A stretch of 45,300 nucleotides of DNA from Accumulibacter sp003538495 (GCF_029255145.1 NZ_JAPUVQ010000121.1:1-45300); one strand, 5' to 3'. Numbered from the stretch's first letter, positions 35,554-45,100 are shown. Numbers and translations are program-made. Notes: generated from the sequence alone by a model not told the origin.

Positions 35554-35853
35554 TCAAGCCACCAGCCACTCGCTGGGACGAATGCCACCGCAACCATCGC
35601 TGCTCTCCCAACCCATCCGGTTCCACTCCCGGCACAGCGTGCGCCAACCGCCGTCGGCCAGCGCCACGTCGACCGGCAGAATGTCCAGTGTCTGACGTTC
35701 TGCCCGCAGTTCGTACCCGCCGGCGTCGTTGTCCAGCGCGAACAGCTCGACCAGCGACGATGCGCAGGCCAGCACCTCGGCGGCCGAGGCGTTCGCGCCC
35801 ACGGCCTGCCGCAGTTCCCGGTAAATCGCGGTGACCTTCGCCGACTTCCGCAT
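35554..35853 (-). CDS. Hypothetical 99-aa protein, first gene of the helicase operon
   Basis: The product (MRKSAKVTAIYRELRQAVGA...) has an N-terminal helical region with a Ser/Ala-rich segment (ASAAEVLACASSLVELFALD) and a C-terminal WRTLCREWNRMGWESSDGCGG stretch with conserved-looking Trp and Cys. I do not recognise the family. The ATG at 35853 is preferred over 35859 and over the longer frame (to 36132) because GGGAG lies six bases upstream and the longer frame runs across the cas2 gene on the other strand. Function unknown. Confidence 0.65.
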   Translation of the reverse strand: MRKSAKVTAIYRELRQAVGANASAAEVLACASSLVELFALDNDAGGYELRAERQTLDILPVDVALADGGWRTLCREWNRMGWESSDGCGGIRPSEWLVA

Positions 35854-36003
35854 CGTCATCTCCCGTTGTTGTCGTCCCAGACAGGCAACGCAGGAAGCGG
35901 GACGAATTTCAAAGTTGCTTGCGCGGCCAGCCACCGCTGGCGCCGTTTGCAAATCCGCGTCGGCGAAACGTTGCACGGGTAGTGGAACTACTTTGAAACG
36001 ACG
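35854..36003. promoter_or_regulatory. Shared divergent promoter region with inverted repeats
   Basis: 150 nt between the helicase operon (minus) and cas2 (plus). TTTCAAAGT at 35907-35915 is the exact reverse complement of ACTTTGAAA at 35990-35998, so each operon reads ACTTTGAAA upstream of its first gene. GTAGT-GGA-ACTAC at 35979-35991 is a 13-bp palindrome directly before cas2. These are candidate operators for a regulator common to both operons. No clear -35/-10 pair was found. Confidence 0.45.
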
Positions 36004-36318
36004 ATGACAACGCTTTCGCATCCCGACGACGATCAGCCCTCGGCCAGCCATCCGGCGCGCGCGCAGCCGGTGTACATCGCCTACGACATATCCGAATGCC
36101 GCCGACGAAATCGCCTGCACCGCTTGCTGCACGGTTTCGGCGAACCGGTCCAGGAATCGCTATTCCTGTGCTGGGTCGACGCGCCGCGCCAGCAGCGGCT
36201 CCGGGTTCTGCTCGACGACTTCCAGCGAGCGCCGCACAGCGGCGAGGAGAAAATCCATTGCATCACCGCCCGGCCCGGTACGTCGCCGGCACCGGCGAAC
36301 GAATGGATCCTTGAATGA
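36004..36318 (+). CDS. cas2: CRISPR-associated protein Cas2
   Basis: 104 residues. YIAYDISECRRRNRLHRLL, then GFGEPVQESLFLCWVD, is the Cas2 ferredoxin-fold signature, with D28 at the usual catalytic/metal position. With Cas1 it forms the integrase that inserts new spacers at the leader end of the array. An extra ~20 polar residues precede the first strand. No good ribosome site precedes the ATG, and a palindrome sits there instead. It overlaps cas1 by four bases. The order cas2-cas1 is the reverse of the more common cas1-cas2. Confidence 0.94.
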   Translation: MTTLSHPDDDQPSASHPARAQPVYIAYDISECRRRNRLHRLLHGFGEPVQESLFLCWVDAPRQQRLRVLLDDFQRAPHSGEEKIHCITARPGTSPAPANEWILE

Positions 36319-37286
36319 GTAGGGTGCTCTATATCGATCGTCACGGCGTCAAGGTTGGCGCCTCGCAAGGGCGCCTGACGCTCAAGACCCCGGATCAGCA
36401 GGATCAGAGCGTGCCGCTTCAGCAGCTCGAACAGGTCATCGTGCTGGCGCACGCGCACTTCAGTCATGACGCCATAAGCAGCTTGCTGAGGGAAGGCATA
36501 CCGGTCGTCTTTTCTGGTCTGCGCGGCGGTTTTCGCGGCACCCTGTCGGGCCAGGCCGGGCGCCAGGTGATGCGCCGCAAACGTCAGTTCCAGGCGATGG
36601 ACGACCCGGCCGGGCGTCTGACCATCGCCCGCGCGCTGGTGCAAGCCAAAATACGCGGCCACGGCCGACTGTTGCGGCAATGGCGACTGCCCGCTCAGCA
36701 CGAAATCGCCGCCGGCTTGCTCGCCAGCCACCACTGCCGGGACCTCGACAGCTTGCGCGGCCACGAAGGCGCTGCGGCACGAGCGTTTTTCGACGGCCTG
36801 CGTCAGCACCTGGAAGCGAGCCCATTTCGTTTTGAGCAGCGCCGCCAGCATCCGCCGCCCGACCCCGTAAATTCAGTGCTGTCGCTGACCTACACCCTGC
36901 TGCTCAATGAGGTCGAAGTGGGTGTTGCCGCCGCCGGACTCGACGCGGCCGCCGGCTTCTACCACAGCGCAGACAATGGCCGGCCGACGCTGCTGATGGA
37001 TCTCGTCGAACCGCTGCGACCGCTCGCCGACCGGCTCAGCGGCAGGCTGTTGAAGGCCGAACTAAGTCCCGACGACTTCGAGATCGATGGCGACTGCTGT
37101 CATCTACGGGATGGGCGGAGGGGAATCGTCTACAAGGCCTGGGAGCACCTGCTCGCCGGTAGCGTCGTCTGGCGTCGGGAAAACACCTCATGGCGCCGAC
37201 TGATTCACCTGCAGGCGCGAGAACTTGCGCACTGGCTAGACGGTAGCATCACCGCCCCGCGCTTCTGGCATCTCGACGATGCTTGA
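36315..37286 (+). CDS. cas1: CRISPR-associated endonuclease Cas1
   Basis: 323 residues, standard length. Metal-binding residues are E151 (HEGAAARAFFD), H217 (GFYHSADNGRP) and E232 (LLMDLVEPLRP); the N-terminal beta domain (VLYIDRHGVKVGAS, VIVLAHAHFS) is complete. DPVNSVLSLTYTLLLNEV and the spacing match Cas1 proteins that accompany type I and III systems. No reverse transcriptase is fused. It ends 213 nt before the first repeat, with the leader between, so adaptation is likely functional. Confidence 0.95.
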   Translation: MSRVLYIDRHGVKVGASQGRLTLKTPDQQDQSVPLQQLEQVIVLAHAHFSHDAISSLLREGIPVVFSGLRGGFRGTLSGQAGRQVMRRKRQFQAMDDPAGRLTIARALVQAKIRGHGRLLRQWRLPAQHEIAAGLLASHHCRDLDSLRGHEGAAARAFFDGLRQHLEASPFRFEQRRQHPPPDPVNSVLSLTYTLLLNEVEVGVAAAGLDAAAGFYHSADNGRPTLLMDLVEPLRPLADRLSGRLLKAELSPDDFEIDGDCCHLRDGRRGIVYKAWEHLLAGSVVWRRENTSWRRLIHLQARELAHWLDGSITAPRFWHLDDA

Positions 37287-37499
37287 TGCCGGCAGGTGAA
37301 GTGCTAGACTCAAGCGCGTCGCATTTGCTGCTCTTTGACAAGCTGGTTTGCCTCGGGGCGTTCACCCCGCTGTAAAAAATTGATAGATCACAGGAAAAAC
37401 TTTCCGAGTGATGATGGATGCATTTTCTGCCCGATTTCCGACTCCGTTCACCTTTTCCGCCCTGGAAAGGCAGGCGGGGCAAGGGTTTCAGAAAGCGCT
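37287..37499 (+). promoter_or_regulatory. CRISPR leader
   Basis: Non-coding stretch between cas1 and the first repeat, distinctly more A/T-rich than its surroundings (for example TGTAAAAAATTGATAG around 37371). TTGACA at 37335-37340 would be a good -35, but no -10 at the right distance follows. CGGGG-cgttca-CCCCG at 37354-37369 is a small hairpin that could end the cas1 transcript. Position and the perfect repeats at this side, versus the decayed repeat at the far side, mark it as the leader. Confidence 0.75.
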
Positions 37500-39005
37500 G
37501 TCCATCACACCTGCCCGCTGACAGGGCTTTGTGACCTGCCGGCGGTGCGCCCTTACCGCCGGCGCTTTCGCGTCCATCACACCTGCCCGCTGACAGGGCT
37601 TTGTGACTGGTGTGGTCGAGCCTGCTGACGAGCCTGCTGGTGTGTCCATCACACCTGCCCGCTGACAGGGCTTTGTGACTGGAAAGAGGCGCGAGAGGTC
37701 TTGTCCGCGGTGTCATGTCCATCACACCTGCCCGCTGACAGGGCTTTGTGACAACAACACGGTGAGCGCCAATCACAGGTCCTTGCTCGTCCATCACACC
37801 TGCCCGCTGACAGGGCTTTGTGACGACCGTGCAGAGGTTACCGGCCTTGACCGTGCAGGTCCATCACACCTGCCCGCTGACAGGGCTTTGTGACCGGTTG
37901 TCTTGGGTGCCGCAGAATCGAACCAAGCCATGTCCATCACACCTGCCCGCTGACAGGGCTTTGTGACAGATCAAACGAATCTTCGACTGGAGTGAAGGCT
38001 TGTCCATCACACCTGCCCGCTGACAGGGCTTTGTGACAGTGAAAGTCCCAACAACAGGAGTGTGCCGGGCTCGTCCATCACACCTGCCCGCTGACAGGGC
38101 TTTGTGACTTGTACGCCCGTTGAGTGGCAGGGGCCGCGTTCTTACCACCAGCGGTCTCGCGCATGGTGGTCCATCACACCTGCCCGCTGACAGGGCTTTG
38201 TGACACCGTGCAGTAGGAGTCGGCCGTGACCGTGCAGTCGTGTCCATCACACCTGCCCGCTGACAGGGCTTTGTGACCCGAGTAGGGTTCTCGATGACCG
38301 TTGTGTCGCCGACCTTGTCCATCACACCTGCCCGCTGACAGGGCTTTGTGACTTGAGACTGTCTAGCTTCCCCTGCCCGTGCGCATATGCGGTCCATCAC
38401 ACCTGCCCGCTGACAGGGCTTTGTGACGATACCGTCGAGATTGACAGCGCCAAGCACAAGCGGTCCATCACACCTGCCCGCTGACAGGGCTTTGTGACGT
38501 GATCGGTGCGACCCCGACCGTGCCTCCGAATTGGCGTCCATCACACCTGCCCGCTGACAGGGCTTTGTGACCCAATTCCGTTCAGCCAACCGTGCAGGCC
38601 CCCACCGCGTCCATCACACCTGCCCGCTGACAGGGCTTTGTGACTTGCTGACTTGTTTCCGCTGCGGGTTCCGGCTATCGCGTCCATCACACCTGCCCGC
38701 TGACAGGGCTTTGTGACTCGTCGCGCCGTGCCGTGGAGCTTGCGGCGCCGAAGTCCATCACACCTGCCCGCTGACAGGGCTTTGTGACGCGGGTAGTAGC
38801 ACATCAGGACCTCAGCAGGGTTCCGGTCCATCACACCTGCCCGCTGACAGGGCTTTGTGACATGCGGATGGCTTTTGCGACCTCGGCATGGGCGCAGTCC
38901 ATCACACCTGCCCGCTGACAGGGCTTTGTGACAGGAAAGCCCTCGGACGAGGAAACCGGCTGGACTCATGTCCATCACACCTGCCCCCTGAAAGGGTCGT
39001 GTGGC
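37500..39005 (+). CRISPR. CRISPR array: 21 repeats of 36 bp, 20 spacers
   Basis: The repeat starts GTCCATCACACC and ends GGGCTTTGTGAC. Twenty copies look identical; the last (38970-39005) has six mismatches, all after position 17. Inside the repeat, GCCC-gctgaca-GGGC can form the Cas6 hairpin. The first eight repeats begin at 37500, 37572, 37644, 37717, 37789, 37859, 37932 and 38002. Spacers are 34-39 bp except one of 60 bp (38109-38168). The leader lies on the cas1 side, so transcription is on the plus strand. A terminator follows. Open frames through the array arise because the 36-bp repeat keeps phase and are not genes. Confidence 0.98.
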
Positions 39006-39067
39006 GCCTTGCCTCCGCTGGCCAAGCGGCCCGACATCCCTCCTGCGGAAGCAAACCCTCCTCTTCG

Positions 39068-39100
39068 CCTGTGCCCTCCCCGCACAGGCTTTTAATTTTT
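39068..39100 (+). terminator. Intrinsic terminator behind the CRISPR array
   Basis: CCTGTGC (39068-39074) pairs with GCACAGG (39082-39088) around a 7-nt loop and is followed by CTTTTAATTTTT, a good U-tract. It lies about 60 nt after the degenerate last repeat and before cas6, so the array transcript should end here and cas6 and the effector genes should be transcribed separately. Confidence 0.8.
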
Positions 39101-39154
39101 GCCTTCCTTGTTTCGTTGCCTGCCTATCAACCGACTTGGGGCATAATCGACAAC

Positions 39155-39991
39155 ATGACAAACGGCAGCCATTTCTGCGGTCTGGAAGCTTTCGGACTGG
39201 ACCTGCATTTCACGGCCGTCGGTCGTGGTAGTGGTTTTGCCGGGGCGGCGTGGCGAGGCCTGATCGGGCAGGCTTTATTTGACGCGGTCTGTTCGTTTTC
39301 GGCGCCGACCTGCGCCACGTGTCCGGCACTTGGTGCCTGTACTTACCCGAAGTTGTTCAAGCCGCTCGCCGACACGGCCTTGCCGCCGTTCTGGCTGCAC
39401 GGCTGGCAGCGTGGCCATGCTGGCTGGCGCGTCGGCATCCGCTGGCTCGGCGCCGGGAACGGTTTTTCGGTCGGCGAATGGCTGGCCGCACTGAGCGCCG
39501 ATGGCGCGAAGCTGTGGTTTGGCGGCGCGCCGGCGCAGTTGGAGCACGCAAACGTACCGGCAACGGCCAGGCGCGCCTGGCGGCGTGGCGAGGGCTGGGT
39601 GAGCATGGCCGCGGCGCTCGACCTGACCGGCGATCAGCCGCCGCCGTCTGCATGCCGGGTGCACTTCTTCACGCCGCTGGTCAGCAAGCACTCTGGCGAC
39701 CCGCTGTATGGTGCCCTGCACACGCGCCTGCAACGGCTTGTGCAACAGCATGGCGATGGCGCCGAGCTGCCGCGACTGGCGCTGCCATGGCGTTGCCAGG
39801 TGCTGGCGCAGAAGCCACGGCGGATTCCGCTCGCACGGCGACTGCTCGCCGGGACCGAATGGGAACTCGAACTGAACGAGATAGACCCTCGTGCCTGGCC
39901 AATGCTGCGCGCCGGGGTCGAACTGCATGCCGGCGGGCAGACCGGCATGGGTTGCGGGCAGTATGAAATCCTTGCCGTCGCCGAAGGCTAA
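39155..39991 (+). CDS. cas6: CRISPR pre-crRNA endoribonuclease Cas6
   Basis: 278 residues. The N-terminal half carries CATCPALGACTYPKLFKP, the Cys cluster and Y-x-x-LFxP seen in one large Cas6 subfamily, and the C terminus has the RAMP glycine-rich loop GGQTGMGCGQYEIL that closes the Cas6 fold. LHFTAVGRGSG lies near the start. The enzyme would cut each repeat near the hairpin base, leaving an 8-nt 5' tag of about TTTGTGAC. The ATG at 39155 is the first in frame after the array and begins the homologous part. A CATAAT at 39142-39147 may be a -10 box. Confidence 0.9.
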   Translation: MTNGSHFCGLEAFGLDLHFTAVGRGSGFAGAAWRGLIGQALFDAVCSFSAPTCATCPALGACTYPKLFKPLADTALPPFWLHGWQRGHAGWRVGIRWLGAGNGFSVGEWLAALSADGAKLWFGGAPAQLEHANVPATARRAWRRGEGWVSMAAALDLTGDQPPPSACRVHFFTPLVSKHSGDPLYGALHTRLQRLVQQHGDGAELPRLALPWRCQVLAQKPRRIPLARRLLAGTEWELELNEIDPRAWPMLRAGVELHAGGQTGMGCGQYEILAVAEG

Positions 39992-40044
39992 TCGGCTGCG
40001 GCCAAGCTTATCGTGCGCACATGATCCTGGGAGGAACAACAAGA

Positions 40045-41094
40045 ATGAATGCACCGGAGATGCTTTCTCGCTTGCGCACGCCGCAGGCAGACGGCCTGGT
40101 CCTGCAGCTGAAGACGCTCACCCCGCTGTACACGGGTGGCATCGGCCAGCTCGGCGACCAGGTTCATCCGTCCAACCTGCTCGGTGGCATCCGGCAGATG
40201 TCATGCCTGGTGGCGCGCACGCTTGGTGATGACGGTTTTGAGCGTGCCGTGTGGGGCAATGCCGGCACCGGCCAGGCGAAGGCCGAGGCCAAGCAGGTGG
40301 CGCTGCGCTGGGAAACTGCCGGCCTTGAAGCCGTGAAGCTCCCCGAGATCGTCAAACTGCCCAAAGCGACAGGCGGTGACTCGCGCTGGTATTTCAATTC
40401 GGCTTTTGAGGGCCAGCTTGGCCTGCAGATCTCGAGGCGCGGCATTGCCGATGCGCACTGGCAGCTTCTGACCCTCGGGCTGGCGATCCAGCTCCGTCAC
40501 GGTAGCTTTGGCGCCAAGGATCAGTTCGGTCTGGGTGTGCTCGCACTCGCCGAGGGAACGCGGCGCTTCGCCGTGCCTCTGGACACCGCCAGCGATTTGC
40601 CCAAGGTGGTGCCGGCTACGCCCGGACAACTCAACCTGCTGCGACATGCCTTCGGCCGACTGCGTTTTCGCATCGCCCCCGGACAGCGCCCGATCCTTAA
40701 CCGCTCCACGGCCTTGAATCTGGCGCTGGCCACCCGTGCCACCTTGCGCAACGCCCTGCGCGCCAGGCCCGACGCATCCGGCACCGAGCAGGCCCGCCTG
40801 ACGGTGTTGCGCCACCAGATGCTCGGCAAACTCAATCAGTTTGGCAGCGCGGTGAATGTCTCGGCCGCCTATGCGACAGAAAGCGGCGTCGAAGTGCGTC
40901 TCGCGGTGGCGCTCAAGCCCGAGGTGGCCGCCGAGCGTAGCGAGGTGATGAAAGCCTTTGCCGCCGCAGCGGTCAATATCGACGCCATGATCGAGCGCAT
41001 TGGCTATCGCGTCGATGGCAAGATCGATTGGGAATTTGGTGGCGCACACTTGAGTACGCGTGCGGCCTGGCTCAACAAGCTCGCAGGAGTCTGA
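40045..41094 (+). CDS. cmr1: Cmr1-like RAMP protein
   Basis: 349 residues. LQLKTLTPLYTGG followed by VHPSNLLGGIR is the start of a Cmr1-type RAMP (lTPlftGg...S-xxGxxR), and FGAKDQFGLGVLAL is its glycine-rich loop. A second ferredoxin-like half begins near FGRLRFRIAPGQRP. Cmr1 proteins belong to the crRNA-guided effector complex, near its 3' end. GGGAGG at 40029-40034 supports the ATG at 40045 over that at 40021. It is followed by the Cmr6-like gene after three nucleotides and so is in the effector operon. Confidence 0.75.
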   Translation: MNAPEMLSRLRTPQADGLVLQLKTLTPLYTGGIGQLGDQVHPSNLLGGIRQMSCLVARTLGDDGFERAVWGNAGTGQAKAEAKQVALRWETAGLEAVKLPEIVKLPKATGGDSRWYFNSAFEGQLGLQISRRGIADAHWQLLTLGLAIQLRHGSFGAKDQFGLGVLALAEGTRRFAVPLDTASDLPKVVPATPGQLNLLRHAFGRLRFRIAPGQRPILNRSTALNLALATRATLRNALRARPDASGTEQARLTVLRHQMLGKLNQFGSAVNVSAAYATESGVEVRLAVALKPEVAAERSEVMKAFAAAAVNIDAMIERIGYRVDGKIDWEFGGAHLSTRAAWLNKLAGV

Positions 41095-41097
41095 ATC

Positions 41098-42138
41098 ATG
41101 AATTTCGAACTGCTCGCAGAGGAAGCTCTGGCCATCGAGTCCGGGGGAATCGCCGCCGCCCAATGGAGCTGGCAAGCCCACGCCGCGCACTTGCGACGCG
41201 GCGTGGTCAAGCCCGAAGACCTCACCGGCCGGCGCAACGACTTCATGATCCGCCACGCGATGGAACTGCAGGGCGTCGAACTCAAGGAGGTCCTCGACGA
41301 CCCGAAGAAGGCTCGCGGCAGCGCCCGCGCACTGCCGTGTGCGACGCGCGAGATCGATCGCGCCTGCTTGCGCCTGACGCCCGTCGACAGCAGCGTGCTG
41401 CCGGCGTTTTCCGCGGCGGTCACGCTGCGTTTTCGCTTGCTGGCGCCGCTGCTGACGCGTGACGACGACCCCTTCTATCTCTTCGACAATCCGGTCCGCA
41501 AGGACCACGTCTACGGCGTACCTTTCCTCGCCGCCGCTTCGCTCAAGGGCCTCGCGGCGGACGCCTTCCAGCGCGGCTTCCCGCATGAACGGCCATGGAA
41601 GGCGCTGGGCAAGGACGACCAGCTCAGGACCATGCACTACCGCCAGGACAGCGCTGCGGCCAAGCGCTTGTTCGGCATCGCCAGTGACGATCCGGCACAA
41701 CTGGCCAGCGAGGCCGGCCGGCTGCATTTCTCGCCACTGTGGTTCTCGCACGTGCAGTACCTGGTGATGAACCCGACCAGGACCGACGGCAGCGGCATCG
41801 GCACGCAGCCGATCCAGTTCGAGGCGGTGGCGCCGATGACGGAAAAAGGCAAGCCGGTGCAGGCCGAGATCAACTTCTTCTACTTCAATCCGGCCGGCGC
41901 CAAGGACTCGGACGAAGCCACGGCGCGCGCCGACCTCGCCTGCTTCGTCGGCGCCCTGGCGGCCTGGTGGCCCGCGCTGGGCCTCGGCGCCAAGCGCCTT
42001 GCCGGTTACGGTGCGATCGCCCCGCTGGCTGCCACCTGCCGCGCCACCGGCTACCCGGACATGCCGCAAGCGCTCGAGTTTTCCGGGGCCGAGAGCTGGC
42101 GGCAACTCGCCGAGCGTATCGCGAAGGGCAAGGCATGA
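41098..42138 (+). CDS. Cmr6-like RAMP protein
   Basis: 346 residues. The first ~100 residues match nothing I recognise. The RAMP core begins AVTLRFRLLAPLLTRDDDP, then YGVPFLAAASLKGLAADAF (the SxKGxxR-type turn, here ending Ala), RLFGIAS, GRLHFSPLWF and VMNPTRTDG. It ends in the glycine-rich loop LGLGAKRLAGYG. The order and spacing fit Cmr6 better than Cmr4. It starts 3 nt after the Cmr1-like gene and overlaps cas10 by four bases (ATGA), so it belongs to the same effector module. Confidence 0.75.
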   Translation: MNFELLAEEALAIESGGIAAAQWSWQAHAAHLRRGVVKPEDLTGRRNDFMIRHAMELQGVELKEVLDDPKKARGSARALPCATREIDRACLRLTPVDSSVLPAFSAAVTLRFRLLAPLLTRDDDPFYLFDNPVRKDHVYGVPFLAAASLKGLAADAFQRGFPHERPWKALGKDDQLRTMHYRQDSAAAKRLFGIASDDPAQLASEAGRLHFSPLWFSHVQYLVMNPTRTDGSGIGTQPIQFEAVAPMTEKGKPVQAEINFFYFNPAGAKDSDEATARADLACFVGALAAWWPALGLGAKRLAGYGAIAPLAATCRATGYPDMPQALEFSGAESWRQLAERIAKGKA

Positions 42139-45100
42139 TGGCGCCCTTCGACGACAACGCTCGCCGCCTCATTCTCGCCGCCGAAATCGCCGGCCTGCTG
42201 CACGATCTGGGCAAGCTGCACCCTGGCTTTGCCGGCGAAATGCTGGCGGGTGGGAAGAAACTCAGCAAGGCGACGACGAAATCCTGCCACATCGAGGCAG
42301 CGCACGGCGCCGTCCTGGAGACTGGCCGTGTCTATCCGGATGCCGGCGAAATCGCTGACAAGCCCGAACTCGCCGCGGTGCTCGCCGGACTGCTGGCCGA
42401 CCCCGACTGGGCTGCGGCACTGGCACTCCCCGCCGGATGGCTCAAGCCCGGCGCCGTGCAGGCGACTGGACTGGGCGCCGCGTTGCGGCAACACCATGCT
42501 GCCAACGCCTTTCCCGCCGACCAACTGTCCTTTCTCGGCGATCTCTATACCTTCGGCGCCGACATCCGTGATTCCGCGCTCGACAAGGGATCCGGCGGCT
42601 CCGAGGGCAGCGAGCAATCGCCGGCGCACGCGGAAATCGCCGACGCTTTCGGGCAAATGCGCGACCCCTACTCGAACGATTTGCTTGCCGCACGTTGGGA
42701 TGAAGCGATCGCCGCCATCAGCAAACGGGTCTTCTCGCCCCTGGCTACGCAGGACATCGCGCGAACCCGCCGTGCGCTCGTGGCCGACTTGCAGGGGATT
42801 TTCGGCAAGGCGCTGGCTGAAACACGCCGCCCGACCAACGACGTCACCTTGTGGCACCACGCGCACTCTTCCGCCAGCTTCTTCAAGGCGGCCACCGCCG
42901 AGGGCGTGTTGCGCACCGATTTCAGCGCGCTGCAGAACGACCAGGGCCGATTCGACATTCCGCAACTCGGGCGAGTCCGCTTCCGTCTGCTCGGCGTGCG
43001 CTGGGATTGGCAGGCGCTGACGCGCGGCATGCTCACGACGACGGCGCTGGTCAGTCTTTCGGGACGGCGCCGCGAAGTAGTCGATGGTCTGCGCGAGCTC
43101 GTCGAGGAAGCCTCGCCGGTCGGCAACATCATCTACGAAGACGACGACGGTGTTCTGATCCTCGCGCCCGCTTTCCACGAGGACGATAGCGCCGCGTCCG
43201 ACCTGCTCTTTGCCCGCCACATCCTCGACCCGCTACAGGAAGCGCTTGCCCGCTGTGTCGAGCCGCTCGGCATTGGGACGCCGTTCCGCGTGTGCTGGAG
43301 CGCACCGGCCCTCTACCTCACGGACTACGCCGAGGCCTTGGGGCTGGACCCGGACAGCTCTCGCCAGCGCAGCCTGCAGGCCGGGGAACTCGAGCTGCAG
43401 GTACTCTGGAATGCGGCCAACGCCGAGCAAGGCCGGCTGATGCAGATTTGCCCGCAGTGCGGCCTGCGCCCGGCCGAAACGCGTGAGTACGCGCTGACCG
43501 AAAGCCGCAGCCGCGTCCAGACGCTGTGTGACGACTGCACAGCGCTGGCCGACCGCGACGCCAAACGTCAGCGGGCACGTCATCTCGCCGGCGAATTCGG
43601 CTTCCGCAGCAGCGTGAGCAGCATCGAAGAACTGGCCGACGGCGGTGACAGCAGTCGCGTGGCGCTGATCTCGGTACAGGTCGACGCGGGCGCCATCGCT
43701 GCCGGTGCCACCTTGATCACCCAGCTGGCGCGGCCACTGGCGTCCCTGCGTTCAGGCCTGGCGGCGGCAGACGACAAGCAGCGGGAAAACAATGAGAAGC
43801 ACAAGAGTGCAAACCTCTCCTGGCTCAGCGACAGCAACACGCTGGGCGACTGGTTCGACGTGCTTCTTGCCGGCTTGCGCACCGGCGAAATGCCCGCCAA
43901 GGACCATGCCATTCTCGCCCCCGCTCTGCTCGGCGAGATCTACTGGCTCAGGGACAACGACGGCCGCAGCGCCGCAGCCAACGCGGCACAGAGGGCGCTC
44001 GAGGTGGCCGAGGGTTTCTTCCTGCGCGAATCGGCCGCGCTGCCCGACGAGTGGCGACTCGCCCGCCACGATGGCGATCGCCTTGCCCTGTTCGCCATGC
44101 GCAAGCATGCTTCCCCCGCGCGCCTGCAGCGTCTCTGGGATGACCTGCGTGAGCTCTGGAAGGAATTGGCGAATGAAGTCGCCGGCACACTCGACGGTCG
44201 CCTGCTGCCACTGAGCCTCGACGCGCGCGGCCTGCGCTTCATCGTCGCCGCGACCGACGCCGACGCCACCGTGGAAATCATTGCGCGGCTGCTGGGGCAG
44301 CGACTGTCGAAGGTGCGCGGCGGCCTCGCCGCCCATGTTTCCTGCGCCGTGATGCGGGCGAAGTTCCCGCTCTACGTCGCGCTCGACGTCCTCGGCCGAC
44401 TCGACGCCCGCGTGCCCTTGGTGCCGCACCAGACCTGGCGAGTCGAATCGGCGCGCAAGTCGGCGAATGGCCGCACCATCGACATCGCCTGGAGCACGCC
44501 CCAGGGTGAAGTTGATTGGCGCGTCGACACCGCCACCGGCGACCCTGCGCAGAACGACCAGTGGCACCCCCACGTCATCGCCAGCACGCGTGCCGGCAAG
44601 CGGGTCTCTGGCCCGGAACGACTGACGCATGTGCTTGACCTGCTGCCCGGAGACGAAGCGCTGCTGCCGCCGATGACCTTTGACTTCCTGGTTCTCGAAG
44701 GCTCGGCCCGCCGGCATCAGGTCGCGTATCACCGCGAAGGCGAGCAACTGCGCCGGCCGCACTGGGTGCTCGGAGAAACCGGGCGCGCGCCCTTGCTGCT
44801 CGAGGGCTTCGCCGAGTTTTCGCGCCTGGTCAAGGACACGGACTGGGACGCCTCGAAAGTCAAGGGTCTGCAGGGCGAGATCGTCGAGACCTACGAGAAA
44901 TGGGTGCGCGACGCTCCCGCTGCACTGCGCCCCGCCGGCCGCGATGCCTGGCACGCCCATCTACGCAACATGCTGCTGCGCTACGTCATCGGTGAGCATG
45001 CCCCGGCACGACGCGAGCGCCTGTTCAGCGCGATTATCGACGGGCGCTTCTTCGACGCCGTCGAATGGACCACTTTCGTATCCAAGTCTACACAAGGCCG

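Noticed and set aside
37895..37931. tRNA-like T-loop (GGTTCGATTC on the minus strand) in a spacer
   Set aside because: The flanking bases do not form a T-stem; chance resemblance.
39116..39147. TTGCCT / CATAAT as a full promoter for cas6
   Set aside because: The spacing is about 20 nt, too long for a standard promoter; only the -10 is suggestive.
37864..39161. Long minus-strand frames of 206-241 codons through the CRISPR array
   Set aside because: They repeat the same residues because the 36-bp repeat keeps phase. No ribosome site, and the sequence is a CRISPR array.
40201..42105. 634-codon minus-strand frame opposite the RAMP genes
   Set aside because: Antisense shadow; the plus strand has RAMP glycine-rich loops and overlapping starts and stops.
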